64,000 nucleotides of DNA from Anaeramoeba flamelloides. Lineage: Eukaryota > Metamonada > Anaeramoebidae. Each line of letters starts with the position of its first letter. The first letter of the stretch is position 1. Positions 23,105 to 34,790 of this stretch are shown piece by piece. A program made the translations under genes and the position numbers. The DNA is taken from positions 12,238,501-12,302,500 of the forward strand of contig JANTQA010000012.1 of NCBI GenBank assembly GCA_027625915.1, written 5' to 3'. The notes beneath the pieces were generated by a model that saw only the letters and a list, made by a program, of their open reading frames with translations, did not search any database and was not told the origin of the DNA.

Positions 23105-23490
23105 ACAAAAAATAGTAAAATTTCAACAATTTTCATCAATTTCCCTTTTTTTATCATTCCAAAACTTGAATTTACAATTTCCTCATTTCCATTTCAAATC
23201 CATAACCACAAAAAAATTTCCCAAGCTGTTCTAAATATTGTTTTTTTTTAGCTGCTTTTACAAGTTTGAAATGTTTTCAAATTTGAAATTGCCCTTGAAA
23301 ATCCCTTAAAGTTATTTTTTTTGTGAAATTTCTTCAAAAATCAATTTCTAGAATTTTTTTTTATCTATTTTTTTAATACATTAAAATTAGTACTTTTTTA
23401 TCCAATTTCTATCTAATGAAAATTCTTTTTGATAAATAAATGTAAAATAACACAATTACTAAAAATCTCCAATGTGTGAACATAGACCTG
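23105..23490 (+). repeat. Family C dispersed repeat, copy 2
   Basis: It matches 4105-4530 in the same order, ending at 'aatgtgtgaacatagacct'. The surrounding 22867-24599 has no gene that I can see. Confidence 0.55.
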
Positions 23491-24599
23491 AAACAAATAA
23501 AAACTTTGTCAATTAAACAAGATTAAATTAATAATAATTTTTTTTTCACCACTTAGTATTTTTTATAAAATTTGTTAAATCAATTTTCCAAAAAATGCCA
23601 AATTGTATTTTAAACATTTCTTACAAATAAAAAAACAAGTGATTATTTTTTTTTTATTATAAGTATTACTTTGTCTAATCTTTTTCATTTAGCAAAATTA
23701 AAAGTATTACCACCTTTGATAAATAAATGATCTGTTGATCCAAAACCTTTATATTTTCCAATAACCAAAATTCTTATTTTTCAGTTCAAAACTTACTTGG
23801 TAAAAAAAAAATAAAATCTAATTATTCATTAACTGAGAGATTTCTTTTGAACAAACAAATATTTGTTTTTCATTTTATCTTCCAATGGGTTATAATTTAT
23901 CCAATATAGTTTATTTTTAAAGAATAATACCCTAATATCAACTGTAAAACTAATAAGACCAAAGTTATTAAATTAAAAAAGAGTGAATAACGAATAAATC
24001 TATGATTGAAATATAATAAACATGTTAATGTAAGTGGAAATCATCTATTAAATGAAATTTCTTTAGCATTAGTTAGATATTAAATTTTTAAGAAATTCAA
24101 AAAAGTAGACTATACTATTTAATTTCCAAATTATTGTTAACAATTTTACTCCAAAAGATCGAAACCATAGTCGAATTCCAATTGTTTTTTTGTTTTTATG
24201 ATATGTGTGCTCCTTGGTATAGAAAAAAAGGAGTTGTGTTTTTTTTATAAATAGCTATAATTAAATTTATTTTTCTAACAAAAATATTATTATCTTACTT
24301 TATTACAATTCTCAAGAAAAACAAGTAAATTCACCAGATTTAAATCACCTTTTAATCATTTTAATTTTAGTAACAAAAAATTATTAAACACTGAATTTTT
24401 TTTTATTTTATTGAACTTTCTTCTCCGGGTACTTGGATTTTATTGAATCCAAACAATGAATAAGAGTTGAATCAAATTTCTTTTTAATTGATTACAGGTA
24501 TCTATAAGCATTAAATTAAATTATCAAAAAAAAAAAAAAAAATACATTACTACAGAGAAGAAGATAGGGTATAATTTAGAAAAAAGAATTATTTAATTT

Positions 24600-25105
24600 A
24601 AAATTATTAACACATCTAAATTCAATTTTTGCTAAAAAAAATCTTATTTAAACAAATATCTGCGAAATACCAATTTAGAACCATTCACTAATTGAAATGT
24701 AAAATAATTATTTATAAATACATCACCAACAAAACAAAAAATTTTTAAACAAAAAAATAAAAATAATTATAGCAAAAATTATGGAGAGAAAACGACAAAA
24801 CAATATATTAGCTACTCTTTTGAAATTACATTTAACAATTATTGATCAAACAAAGTTTAGACAAAAACAACTTATTCTATTTGGAGTTTTCTATTTAAGA
24901 AGAACTCAACTTTAACCTTATATCAATTTCTGGAAAAATTCTTTTATCAAACGAAACAGGTTACAAATTAATTACAAAAAACTAAAAAATGAAAGATAAA
25001 AAAATGATTCAAATATTTTAAAAAAATCAAAATTATTTCCAAATTGAATGTAATTGTTATATTGTGATTGTTTGGACCGTTTTAGCTCTGTTGAATTTAT
25101 CAAAA
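24600..25105 (+). repeat. Family F dispersed repeat, copy
   Basis: 'ttggtaattttg'-type left parts, a central 'attgatcaaacaaa' and the right 'tgtgattgtttggaccgtttta' follow the order of 60325-60860 and 32200-32835. It lies just downstream of the glutamate dehydrogenase gene. Confidence 0.6.
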
Positions 25106-25211
25106 ATTTTGAAATTTAATCTCTAAAATATTTAAAGTTTTTTTGAAAAAAAAAAAATATACAAAATAAAAAAAAAAATCAAAATAAAGTAAAGAATCTA
25201 AAAATTTATTT

Positions 25212-26032
25212 TTAAATTATCCCTTCATCAAATAAACAATTTGCAAGTTTTAAAAAAGTTGCAATATTTGCACCTGAAGAATAATCAAAATCATTATCGC
25301 CAAATTGTTGAGCGGCTGTTCTGCATGCTTCAAAAATATTATAAATGATCCCCTTTAAACCCATCTTGATATCTTGTGGATCCATTTTTAGCTTTATTGA
25401 ATTTTGCGACATTTCAAGTCCTGAAATGGCAACCCCGCCTGCATTTGCTGCTTTCCCAGGAGCATATAAAAGATTATATTGTTTAAATAGTTTAAGAGCC
25501 TCTGGCGCTGATGAAATATTTGATCCCTCAGCGACCGCTATGCACCCATTTTGAATTAAATTTAACGCGTCCTTTCTTTGTATTTCATTATGGTAAGCAC
25601 ATGGCAAGGCAATTTCACAGGGGACAACCCAAGGCCTTTGTTTATTGCCATGATATTCAACAATTTGAGAAAGCTCTTCCAATCTCCCCCTTTCAACATT
25701 TTTTAAATACATAATTTTTTTTAATAAGTCTAAAGTAATTCCATTCCGGGCATAAATAAACCCATCGGAATCGGACATTGTAAGTGGGATTGCTCCCCTT
25801 TCAATTAATTTCTCTACAGCAAATTGTGCAACAGGACCGCTTCCAGAAATCGTTATTCTTCTTCCGTCAAGAGGAATATTGTTATCATGGAGCATGTATT
25901 CTAAAAAATAAACAAGCCCATATCCAGTCGCCTCCGTTCTAACACGTGACCCTCCCCAATTATATCTTTTGCCAGTTAGGGCACCATTCGTTTGCGAAGT
26001 TAATTTACGATACATTCCATACATATAACCAA

Positions 26033-26074
<42 letters not shown>

Positions 26075-29000
26075 TGATTTAAATGGAAAATAGAATAAGA
26101 AATAATAAATGATCATTTATTAGTAAAATTAGTATTCTTTAAAAAGTAGTGCTTTGATTATTATTTTCCCAATCGTGAATATTAAACAGAGTAATTCACA
26201 ACCATTGTTAATTTTGTACTCCAATTTAGCATGATTGCAATTTTCTTGTATTCTAAATATAGACCCATATTTAGGAATAGTTGAAATAACTTCAATTCCT
26301 AAAAATAGAAGAACACCTTAGATATATCAAAACAAACGAATTTTCATATTTTCATTTAAATTAAAATATCATAAATGTTGAAAAAATATAAAGGTTTCTC
26401 AAATAATCTTTAATTTGATTTAAGATTGGGAAAAATTTTTTTATTAAGTTTATTTTTTTTTCTGGGTGGAAAGGCCAGGAATATTTAAAATTTATTAGAT
26501 ACAATAACAATATAAACAAACAGTCGTGTCGTCAAGTGCCGTCAAGTGCCGTAGAGTGCCTAGCTTTTCCAGAATTCAAAAGAATGGAGAAAAATCAAAG
26601 ATTTTGCTCAATTCTTTTAAATTCTGAAAAAGTTAACGGCGGTTTTCTTGAGGTTTTCTGTTTTATTCTGAAAATCTATTGATTTTCGTTAGTTTTTTTT
26701 TACTTTTTGAAATAAACAGAAAATTTTAATAAATTTTCGGTTTATTTCAAAAAGTAAAAAAAAACCTAGAACACTTCACAAATAAACAGAAAACTCAAGA
26801 AAACCTAACGAAAAAAAATATTTAAAATGGAAGGGCTCTACTTCCATCTTAAAACTAAGAAAATTCACAAATTATCTAAATAGATATTCTTATGTTTATG
26901 ATAAGAATAAAACAAAAACAAAATTTTGCAATTTATGCAAAAAATATTTAAACCTAGATACAGATGAAGATATCGATCATTTTTGATGGAATTGTTAGTT
27001 CTATAAAGAAAATCGAATAATTTGGATTAAAGATTTAATTCAAATTAACAAAAATAATAAGAATAATATCTTTGATATTATTCGAAATAAAGACTCATTG
27101 TTTATTTTATCATTAGTTAATGATAAAGAGAATTATGATTCTTTATTGAAATTTCTAAACAAAAATTCCGAAATTAGGTGAGTTCTTGTGTTTTTTTAAT
27201 TTAAGAAATAAACCGAAAATTTATTTAATTTTCAGTTTATTTCTTAAATTAAAAAAAACCCAACGGCTGTAAGAGGAAATTGATTTCCTCCCTTCAAAAT
27301 AAAAAAAAAAAAAAAGTTTATTTTTTTTTATCTTTTTTCTTCCCCTTTCATATTATTTTTATCCTTTTGCAACTTTCCCACAATAAATAAATTTAAATTT
27401 AAAACCTTTAAAAAAATTTTTTTACAACATTTCATATTTACACTAGTACAATTAAAATAAACTATTGTTTTCTTCTGTATTAAATAACCGGAACTTCAAA
27501 TGAAAATTCGTAAAATTTTTGTTTTTTTACAAAATTTGAATCTTTGGATTTTTGAAACTTTGATAAATTTTTTTTTTGTTTTTTGTAATTTTGTCTTGAA
27601 ATCCTTTGAATTTTTTTAATTTGCATTTTTTACTATTGAGAAACTCGGAATTTTTACTTTTTTTCTTTTTATTTTTTTCAACCAAAAGAATTCCATTTTT
27701 ACATTCCCACTACATTCTAATTTAAAAAAAGTACAATTTTATCTCTTAAGTTCAATAAGTGAGTGCTTAATTAATGAGACAATTATTCTTTTTGAATTAA
27801 TTTGTCAAGATCTTTTTATTATTTCTATTAATTTGGGAGAAAAAATAGGATTTTTGGAAATTGAAATAAAAATTTTTCATTTATTAATTATATAATGATA
27901 GTAATGATTTTTAAAGAATAAGTCACTTCTCTAGTATGAAGAAAATTCATTGTAATGACCAGACACTTTATTAATAATAAAGTTGCTTCTGGTGAGAATT
28001 TTAATTGATAGGTTAAGAATGGGTTTAATTTTGTTACACTGAGGTTTATATGTGTATCAAAAATGAAATAAATGGATATTCTCTCATACACACGGCTCAT
28101 ATTGGAGACACATAAGAGATAATTGCGTAAAATTATTGAAACAAAAACTCAAATTCCTGATTTTAATTGAAGTGGCTCCAAATCAAACAAAAAAACCAAA
28201 AAAAAAAAAACAATTGTGATACTAGTATTTGATTAATAAGCCGGATCAAAAATTCACTTAACTATTTCCTTTGTTTTTTGAAATAGATTTTTCAAACAAA
28301 TGAGATTGAAATTTGAATTCTTGTATTTATTTAATTGTTTTCTTTTAGTGTGTATATATTGATCTATTTTTGTGTGAACACACAATCCTAAAGGAAAGTC
28401 AGTTTTTGAATAATTGAAAAAGTTGATATTTAGCTGAAATTTTATCTCCCCGTTGTGGAAAAAAAGTGAAACTGGAAAAAAAGTGAAACATAGTTTTTAA
28501 TTGGGTTACTTACTGAAAATTAAAAGTAAGATCAATGAAAAAAAGAATAAATAAATAAATAAAGACCAAATGAAGTATTCGCCACAATAACAGTTTTTTT
28601 AATATTATCTTTTAGTATGGGTTTTTCTTTGGTTGATCAATTATGAAAAATTTGTTAAAAAAATTAACTATTTTTGAGATCTCCAAAACCACACCAACAA
28701 TTTCGATAAATCAAGTAGATTTAAATTGTATTTGTTGGGTTGATTGAAAATAACATAATGAATTATTATTTGAAGTTAATTGGTTTCTTCTTTTTATTGA
28801 TTTTACTTTTCATGTTCAGTAAGGTTCCCAATTAAAAACTGTGTTTCACTTTTTTTCCACAATGGTCATTTAAATTTCAAATCCTAGTTGCTGTTTTCAA
28901 AAAGTCTTACAAAAAATTTTTTTTTAATAGATCCCTCGAAATAGCTTTATTGAAGTTTTTCAACTACTATCAATTTCAAAATAAAAAGAACAAAATTTTC

Positions 29001-30289
29001 ATTCAACTTTCCAAAAATAGCACAGATCAAAGAATTCAAATAAAGCACCAAATCCACAATTCTAAAAAGGGAAATAATACTCGATACTTCTTATTCGAAT
29101 CTAATAATTGTAAATTTTACTTCGAACTTTTAATCCATTTTGGAAAGATAAATGAAAATTTTGTTCAATACATTTTGAAGCATACAGTATTTTATAAATA
29201 CTTTTGAAAACTATTTTTGTCACACTTTTTTATAACTGCCACAATAAAAATGAACAGAAAATTTGGATTGAAAAAATGCTAAAAGTAAGCAAGATTTCAG
29301 AAAAGGAACAAACAATACAAAGGTGATCTCGATAAAAAAGAAAGTCAAAGCACACTTACTCCCAACATTAATATCAGGACCGGGTATATCGCAATTAGGT
29401 CCAACAATTTTGTATAATTCTGACATAAAGGCATGGCAAAAATTTTTGACTTCATTATCAGATTTCCCTTTCGGATCAAAGTCTGCACCACCCATAGCGC
29501 CGCCCATTGGAAGTGCTGTTAGAGAGTTCTTCATTGTTTGCTCAAACGCAAGAGATTTCATGATCGACAAATTCATTTTGGGATCAAAACGGATCCCTCC
29601 TTTGTAGGGGCCAATCGAGGAGCTAAATTGAACTCTATATCCTCTGTTGATGTGCTTGATATCGTTGTCGTCAACCCAAGCAACACGGAATGTGAACACC
29701 CTTTCTGGTTCTATTAACCTTTCAAGAGCTTCAACATATTTCAGATCTTTCATCAAAAGTGGCGTTAAGCTTCTAGTTACAACACTGACATACTGAAGAT
29801 ATTCGGTTTCGTCAGGATCCCTTTTTTGAAGCGCTGAAAGAACAAGCTTTATTAAGATTACAAACAACGGAAGAGAGTTGGGGTGAATTTTGAATATCGA
29901 AAAGAAAGGTTAGTTTGGCATACAGTTTGAAAAGACAAAGAAGGTTTTTTGTTAAAAGATGGTGAATGAGAAAAATTATAAAAAGAAATAAAAAAAAATT
30001 CAAAATTTGAAGAAAAAAAAGAAAAATTTTTGAATTTTTGTGTATGGATGAAAAAGGTAATTCTTTGTTTCTTCGGAAAGGTGGAAAAAATTAATTTTAC
30101 ATTGACTCTTTTTGTGGCAAGATCACGAATGAATTTTGTTCTTCGAAGTGGAATTGTTTTGTTCTTTTTCTTTTGATAACTTTCAATTTTCTTTTGTTTT
30201 TTATATTTTTGATATGATAAAGCTGAAAACCCAATTGCAACGCCACTTGTAGCAATTAAACTGATCAAAAAAGCTTTATTTTTGCTCAT
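25212..30289 (-). CDS. Glutamate dehydrogenase, hexameric GdhA type, catalytic Lys replaced
   Basis: Glu/Phe/Leu/Val dehydrogenase family; active members interconvert glutamate and 2-oxoglutarate plus ammonia. Exon 3 (26037-25212) and exon 2 (29846, or 29833, to 29356) are certain. Exon 1 (30289-30101) is probable and would add a hydrophobic, then basic leader, perhaps an organelle signal or membrane anchor. Landmarks are LEALERLIEPER-like YVEALERLIEPER, GPYKGGIRF, MKNSLTALPMGG, DFDPKGKSDNEV, EATGYGLVYF, LYAPGKAANAGGVA and GANIATFLKLAN. Several motifs differ from active enzymes. GGGKGG reads GGAMGG (codon ATG at 29495-29493), removing the catalytic Lys. PAGDIGVG reads PGPDINVG. SGSGNVAQ reads SGSGPVAQ, and PCATQNE reads PCAYHNE. 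The lysines of KGGxRF and KNSLT remain. The reading frame is intact, so this may be a pseudoenzyme paralogue. The exon 2-3 join (donor GTGTGC) gives NVGSKEIGYM, matching family spacing. Confidence 0.9.
26470..27190 (+). mobile_element. Decayed LINE-like 3' fragment, interrupted
   Basis: 26470-26521 matches 34724-34775 of the LINE fragment downstream of a reverse transcriptase ('ggccaggaatattt', 'acaataacaatataaacaa'). After an inserted hairpin block (26522-26825) the frame resumes with a C-terminal Cys/His motif: CNLC near 26926-26938, His near 26977 and Cys near 26994. This spacing is like the C-terminal zinc knuckle of several non-LTR retrotransposons. At least one in-frame stop shows it is dead. 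Confidence 0.55.
26522..26825. repeat. Family H hairpin core alone, inserted in LINE fragment
   Basis: It starts with three tandem 10-mers (gtcaagtgcc, gtcaagtgcc, gtagagtgcc). A hairpin 'ccagaattcaaaagaat' with 'attcttttaaattctg' follows. Then comes a second stem ('tcttgaggttttctgtttta' with 'aaacagaaaactcaaga') that encloses a third ('tttttgaaataaacagaaaa' with 'ttcggtttatttcaaaaa'). The left and right blocks of the full 1.1-kb family H repeat are absent. Confidence 0.7.
27182..27270. repeat. Single family H-type hairpin module
   Basis: 'taatttaagaaataaaccga' pairs with 'cagtttatttcttaaatta', and the block ends with 'aaaacccaacgg', as the other modules end with 'aaacctaacg'. It lies at the 3' end of the LINE fragment. 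Confidence 0.6.
28452..28863. repeat. MITE family G, copy 1 (about 410 bp)
   Basis: The ends form a long imperfect inverted repeat. The left 'ttgtggaaaaaaagtgaaac' and 'gtttttaattggg' are mirrored by 'cccaattaaaaac' and 'gtttcactttttttccacaa'. The copy at 32910-33342 has the same ends with the interior reversed. It is non-coding. Confidence 0.7.
28960..29201. repeat. MITE family J, copy 2
   Basis: 'aaaattttcattcaactttcc' style on the left is opposed by 'ggaaagataaatgaaaattt' on the right. It lies next to the exon 2 donor of glutamate dehydrogenase. Confidence 0.45.
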
Positions 30290-32199
30290 GTTTCTTCTAA
30301 TTTGAAAAGAATCAAGAAGAGTATTTTCTCAACAAAAGAAGGTATTTATTTTGTTGGAAAGTGTAAGTTTTAAAAAATAAAAATCAAATTTTTTTTTTTT
30401 TAGGCTTGATATTCTTGAAATTTCGGTTTACAAGTTTTTTAAATCAATACCAAGTATTTAAATTTGAGAAAGTTTCTAACTTTTTTTTAGGGTTGTTTTT
30501 GATAAATTCTGAATTAATACTACAGACAATATTTTAACACCTGGGTTTTTCTTCCGAAGACTGAGAATAACTGTATTATTTTTTGAAAGGAGTAAATTAT
30601 TCTCAATTTTCTCTTATTTTCCACCTTAAATTTAATATTTTTATAAACTTGAAATAGATTATTTTTCGGTTTCTGGTAACAAAAATGTATTAAAAGGGTG
30701 ATATATTTATCTTAATAAAGTTAAACAGAGTTATTTTTTTTCAAAGTCTTCCAATATTAAAATTAAAAAAAAAGTTTTAATACAAAAAAAAGAAATAAAA
30801 TTACAAATATAAATAATAAAGTATCAAATTATTGGTAATTGCGAAATAAAAGTATCAAAATTTTCATTCCGCCAACCAAAATAAAATAACAAGAATTACA
30901 AAAAAATTAAACCAAATCATCAAAATCCCAATTCCAAAAGGAGAATAAGTATATAGCTGTTTATTGAATTTAAAACTTATATTTATCTTATGATCTCTTA
31001 AACAATTTTTTGGAAATCTGAATGAAAATTTTAATCAATTTATTCTTCAACAAATAGTATAAAAAAAATTGAGTCTTATTCATTTTCCCATCAATTGAAA
31101 TTGAAAAAGGATTTTTTTTTTCATTTTATTTAAAATAAATTTTAAATAAAACCCTTGATAAACTTTATAAGAAGTACAAAAATTTATATAAAAAAATTTG
31201 ATTGCAAAAATAAAAAATAAAAAAAAATTATTTTTTTTATTCCTTCCCAGATAATTAATAAAATTGTTTATTGTCGATAATGATAAATTTTGTATACCTT
31301 AAAGGATTTTTTTCTTAAATCTATCCAACTCCTAAAGATTTTAATAATCATCAAAAATCCTCATTATTTTTCTCTTACCCTGTGTATTTCTATATCTAAT
31401 TTTCTCTCTTTTCTACATTTTTTTCCATCTCTTTTTCTTTTTTTTATTACCTTTCATATATATACATATACCCAAAAGGAAATTTACAGACTCATCAATT
31501 GAATTGTTTTTATCAAGTTTTTTCGAAAGCACAAAAAAATATGATTATTTTTTTAATTTATTATTGAGGAAGTGCAATTATTAAAAGATTATTTCTTCTT
31601 TGATTACCATTTGGAATTTAGGGTGATTGGTATATTTATTATCAAGTATTAATGGTATATTAACTGTATTATAATAAAAATGATTTGGAATATCAATATT
31701 TATTAATTATTCTTGAAGTTTAATTCTATTAAAATTAAAATTAAAATTAAAAAACACAATTTTTGTTTTTTAAACCACAAAATTGAAAAAAATATATAAT
31801 AATTTAATAGGACAATTATATTGTATTTAAGGATTAATTTGATAAAAATTCATTGAATTTTTGAGAAATACATGATGTTTAGATAAATAAATTTGAAAAG
31901 ATCCAAATAAAAAGAAAAAAATAAAAAAATAATTTCTCAAATAAAAAATATCAGAAAAAATCGAGATCATAAATTTTAATATATTTTATTTATGTAATAA
32001 CATACTAACTAACAAATTGAATTATTTTCAAGAATCAATAAATCGTCTTTAATAATTTTGTAAATTTAATTAGTTTTCTGATAATTTATTTTAATAAATA
32101 AATAGAAATATAAAATTTTTCAAATTTTTCTGGAATTAGCTTTTATAAAAAATAATTTTACAGTTAATATGGTACAATTATCAGTCATAAATAACAAGT
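30290..32199. other. 5' flank of glutamate dehydrogenase, mostly unannotated
   Basis: It contains a family J copy (30835-31075) and otherwise very AT-rich DNA with no gene that I recognise. Confidence 0.4.
30835..31075. repeat. MITE family J, copy 3
   Basis: The arms 'tcaaaattttcattccgcca' and 'ggaaatctgaatgaaaatttt' face each other about 150 bp apart. Confidence 0.45.
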
Positions 32200-32835
32200 G
32201 TATAAAAGATTTGAATGGGAATTTGAAGAAATAATTTATTTTAGAAATTTTAAAAATGAAATCATATTTTCCGATTTTTATATTTACAATTTATATATAA
32301 ACCCAAATTCAAAATTTTTAACACATCAAAATTCGATTTGTGAAAAAAAAAACTTTTTAAATCAATTCAAGAAGATTTACCAAATTATAACCATTCACTC
32401 TTTGAAATGCTAACACTTATTTATAAATTACAATACTCACAAAACAATAAATAAATAATTATCAATACAAATAAATCATGGGTTTGTTAAAAATTTTGGA
32501 GAGAGTAAAACACAAAAATTGATTGCTAAATTTGTTTAAATTCTATTAGGAATATTGATCGATCAAAGGTTAGATACTACTCATTAATTTATTTAGGTTC
32601 TTCTATTTGTAACAACTCAACTTTAGCCTAATACCAAATGATTGTAAAAAATTTTGATCCAACGAAACAAATTACGTAATTCAAACAACGAAATGAAAAG
32701 AATAATGAAAAGATGAAAAAATGATTTTCATATTTTACAAAAATCAAAATTATCTCCAATTTAAGTGAAATTGAATTATTGTGAATGTTTGGAACGTTTT
32801 AACTGCGTGAAAAATTTTGAATTTTAGTTTATATA
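32200..32835 (+). repeat. Family F dispersed repeat, copy
   Basis: It shares 'ttttaacacatcaaaattcg', 'aaccattcactctttgaaatg', 'attgatcgatcaaa' and 'tgtgaatgtttggaacgtttta' with 60325-60860. Confidence 0.65.
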
Positions 32836-32909
32836 TCTATTGATAATCGATTGTTTTACATTTGTTTTTAACTGATCTCTAGCCTCTATGTAAAAAAGAT
32901 ATTTTTTTT

Positions 32910-33342
32910 TTGGAAAAAAAGTGAAATCGGAAAAAAGTAAAATTCAGTTTTTAATTGGGTTAATTAATGGAAATTAAAAGTATAATCAATAAAAAGAAGA
33001 AACCAATTAATTTCAAAGAATAGTTCATTCTATTGTTTTTAATCAACCCAATAAATACAATTTAATCCTACTTAATTTATCAAAATTATTGTTGTGGTTT
33101 TGGAGATCTCAAAAATAGTAAATTTTTTCAACAAATTATTAATAATAGATCAATCAAAGAAAAATCCATACCAAAAGATAATATTAAAAAACTACTATTG
33201 TGCTGAATAATTCATTTTGCATTTATTTATTTATTTATTTATTTATTCCTTTTTTAAAATTCTTACTTTTCATTTCCAGTAATTAACCCAATTAAAAACC
33301 ATATTTTACTTTTTATCCTGTTTCACTTTTTTTTTCCACTAT
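32910..33342. repeat. MITE family G, copy 2
   Basis: It has the same inverted ends as 28452-28863. The interior ('tttggagatctcaaaaatag') runs in the opposite direction. A (TTTA)n tract is at about 33222-33246. Confidence 0.7.
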
Positions 33343-33539
33343 GGTTATTTTAATATCATTGAAACAGTTAAAAAATATTTGTTGAAAAAAATTTTTGAAT
33401 AATATTGGAATATTATTTGATTTCAATTGAAGATTAAAATGAGTATATTTGTTGTTCTTTTCAATAAGGAAATTAAGAATTTGAGTTTATTAAAAAAAAA
33501 ATATGATAAAATTTACTCAATAAGGAATAATGAATAAGA

Positions 33540-34790
33540 TCATTTTATATTTTTTAAAAAATAATTCAGCTAACTTTTTTTTATTGGATTAATAATCCAA
33601 AATGAAAAAATAATAAATGTAATTAAAGAAATAAGGATTTTAATTATTCGCAAAGCCGAAGATGATGGAATTCCATTAAATTATTGATCTATATTAATTT
33701 ACAACACATTCACAAGATTTTTTACTCAAACTTATTTAAAAAGAAATTGAAGACCCTTGGGTTCTAGTATCAGAAATCTAAATTTGATTTTTTGGAAGAA
33801 AATAGATACCAGAATTGCGTTGTAAATATATTATTTAAATTGATAAAAAATAAAAATGATAATCAAAATAAAGAATATTTTGTTCCTACATTTGATATTA
33901 AAAAACTTTTTGATACAATTAATCACATATTAGTATATTTTAATCTAGATAAATAATTTATGAAAAAAAAAAATTAAAACAGAGCTAAAAAATGATTGTA
34001 AACAAAAATTTCGATTTTGAGTTATACGAAGTTGACCCGCTATCACCTTGATTATTTGAATTTACAAGTCTTGTTTTAAATTTAAAAACTATACAAAAGG
34101 AAAAATTTTCTAATATTTTGTAGATGATTTGATTTTAATAATGGATAGGGCAATATCAGAAATTGATAAAAAATTAATATTTTCTATAAACTTATTCAAG
34201 AATTTATAATGAATCAAAATACTGAAAAAACACTTAAACCAGGAAAAAAATATACATAATTAAATCTTTTGGAATTTGATAGGTTAAAAGAAAATTTTAA
34301 TTTAAAAAAAAAATACATAATGGCACAAAAAAACTAACTAATAGAGTAAGATTACAAATGTTTAAATCAATTTTTATAGCAAATTATTCTATGGGCAGGT
34401 AATTGACAATCTGCCTCAAAAAAGCCATAACACAATAGATGTTTGGAAAAATAAAAAAGCCCTAAATTTTTTAAAATCAATCCACATTCTTCAAGAATAA
34501 TTTATAAAACTTGATCGAGTCGGAATCTAAATTTATAAAAGAAGATATGAAATCAAAAAAAAAATAGATCTTCTGGTTTTGAAAGAATTTCAAGCAGATT
34601 GAAATTTTCAAAAAAAAAGAAATTAAAAATATTAATTGGAAAATAGAAAACTTGAAATTTCAAGATAAATTCAAAACAATTTAGATGAAATATGATAATA
34701 AATAGTTCAAAGTGTTAAGGCCAAGAATATTTGAAAATTATTAGATATAACAACAATATAAACAATGAATAATAATATTTAAAAAATAGC
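33540..34790 (+). mobile_element. Decayed LINE-like reverse transcriptase
   Basis: Three reverse transcriptase motifs occur in the right order. They are a palm motif DIKKLFDTINH (about 33889-33925), a VDPLSP..LFEFTSLVL segment like the family's QGDPLSPxLF (34028-34070), and the FVDDLIL box equivalent to YxDD (34113-34140). Upstream, EDDGIPLNY recalls the fingers region. The DPLSP and VDDLIL wording fits non-LTR elements better than other reverse transcriptases. Multiple stops and frame changes show it is dead. The tail (34724-34775) matches 26470-26521. No poly-A or target duplication could be fixed. Confidence 0.7.

Larger units (their letters stand above)
26038..29355 (-). other. Glutamate dehydrogenase intron (3318 bp)
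   Basis: It separates the substrate-binding half from the nucleotide-binding half. Its acceptor is preceded by about 35 consecutive A on the coding strand. It contains a decayed LINE 3' part with a hairpin-repeat insertion (26470-27190), MITE G (28452-28863) and MITE J (28960-29201). The 27280-28450 stretch shows nothing else. Confidence 0.8.

Noticed and set aside
26522-26825. CRISPR-like array of hairpins
   Set aside because: Units differ in sequence and length and there are no regular spacers; the context is eukaryotic.
31290-31502. 70-residue frame beginning MYTLKDFFLK
   Set aside because: Phe/Leu/Ser-rich with no recognisable feature; likely chance.
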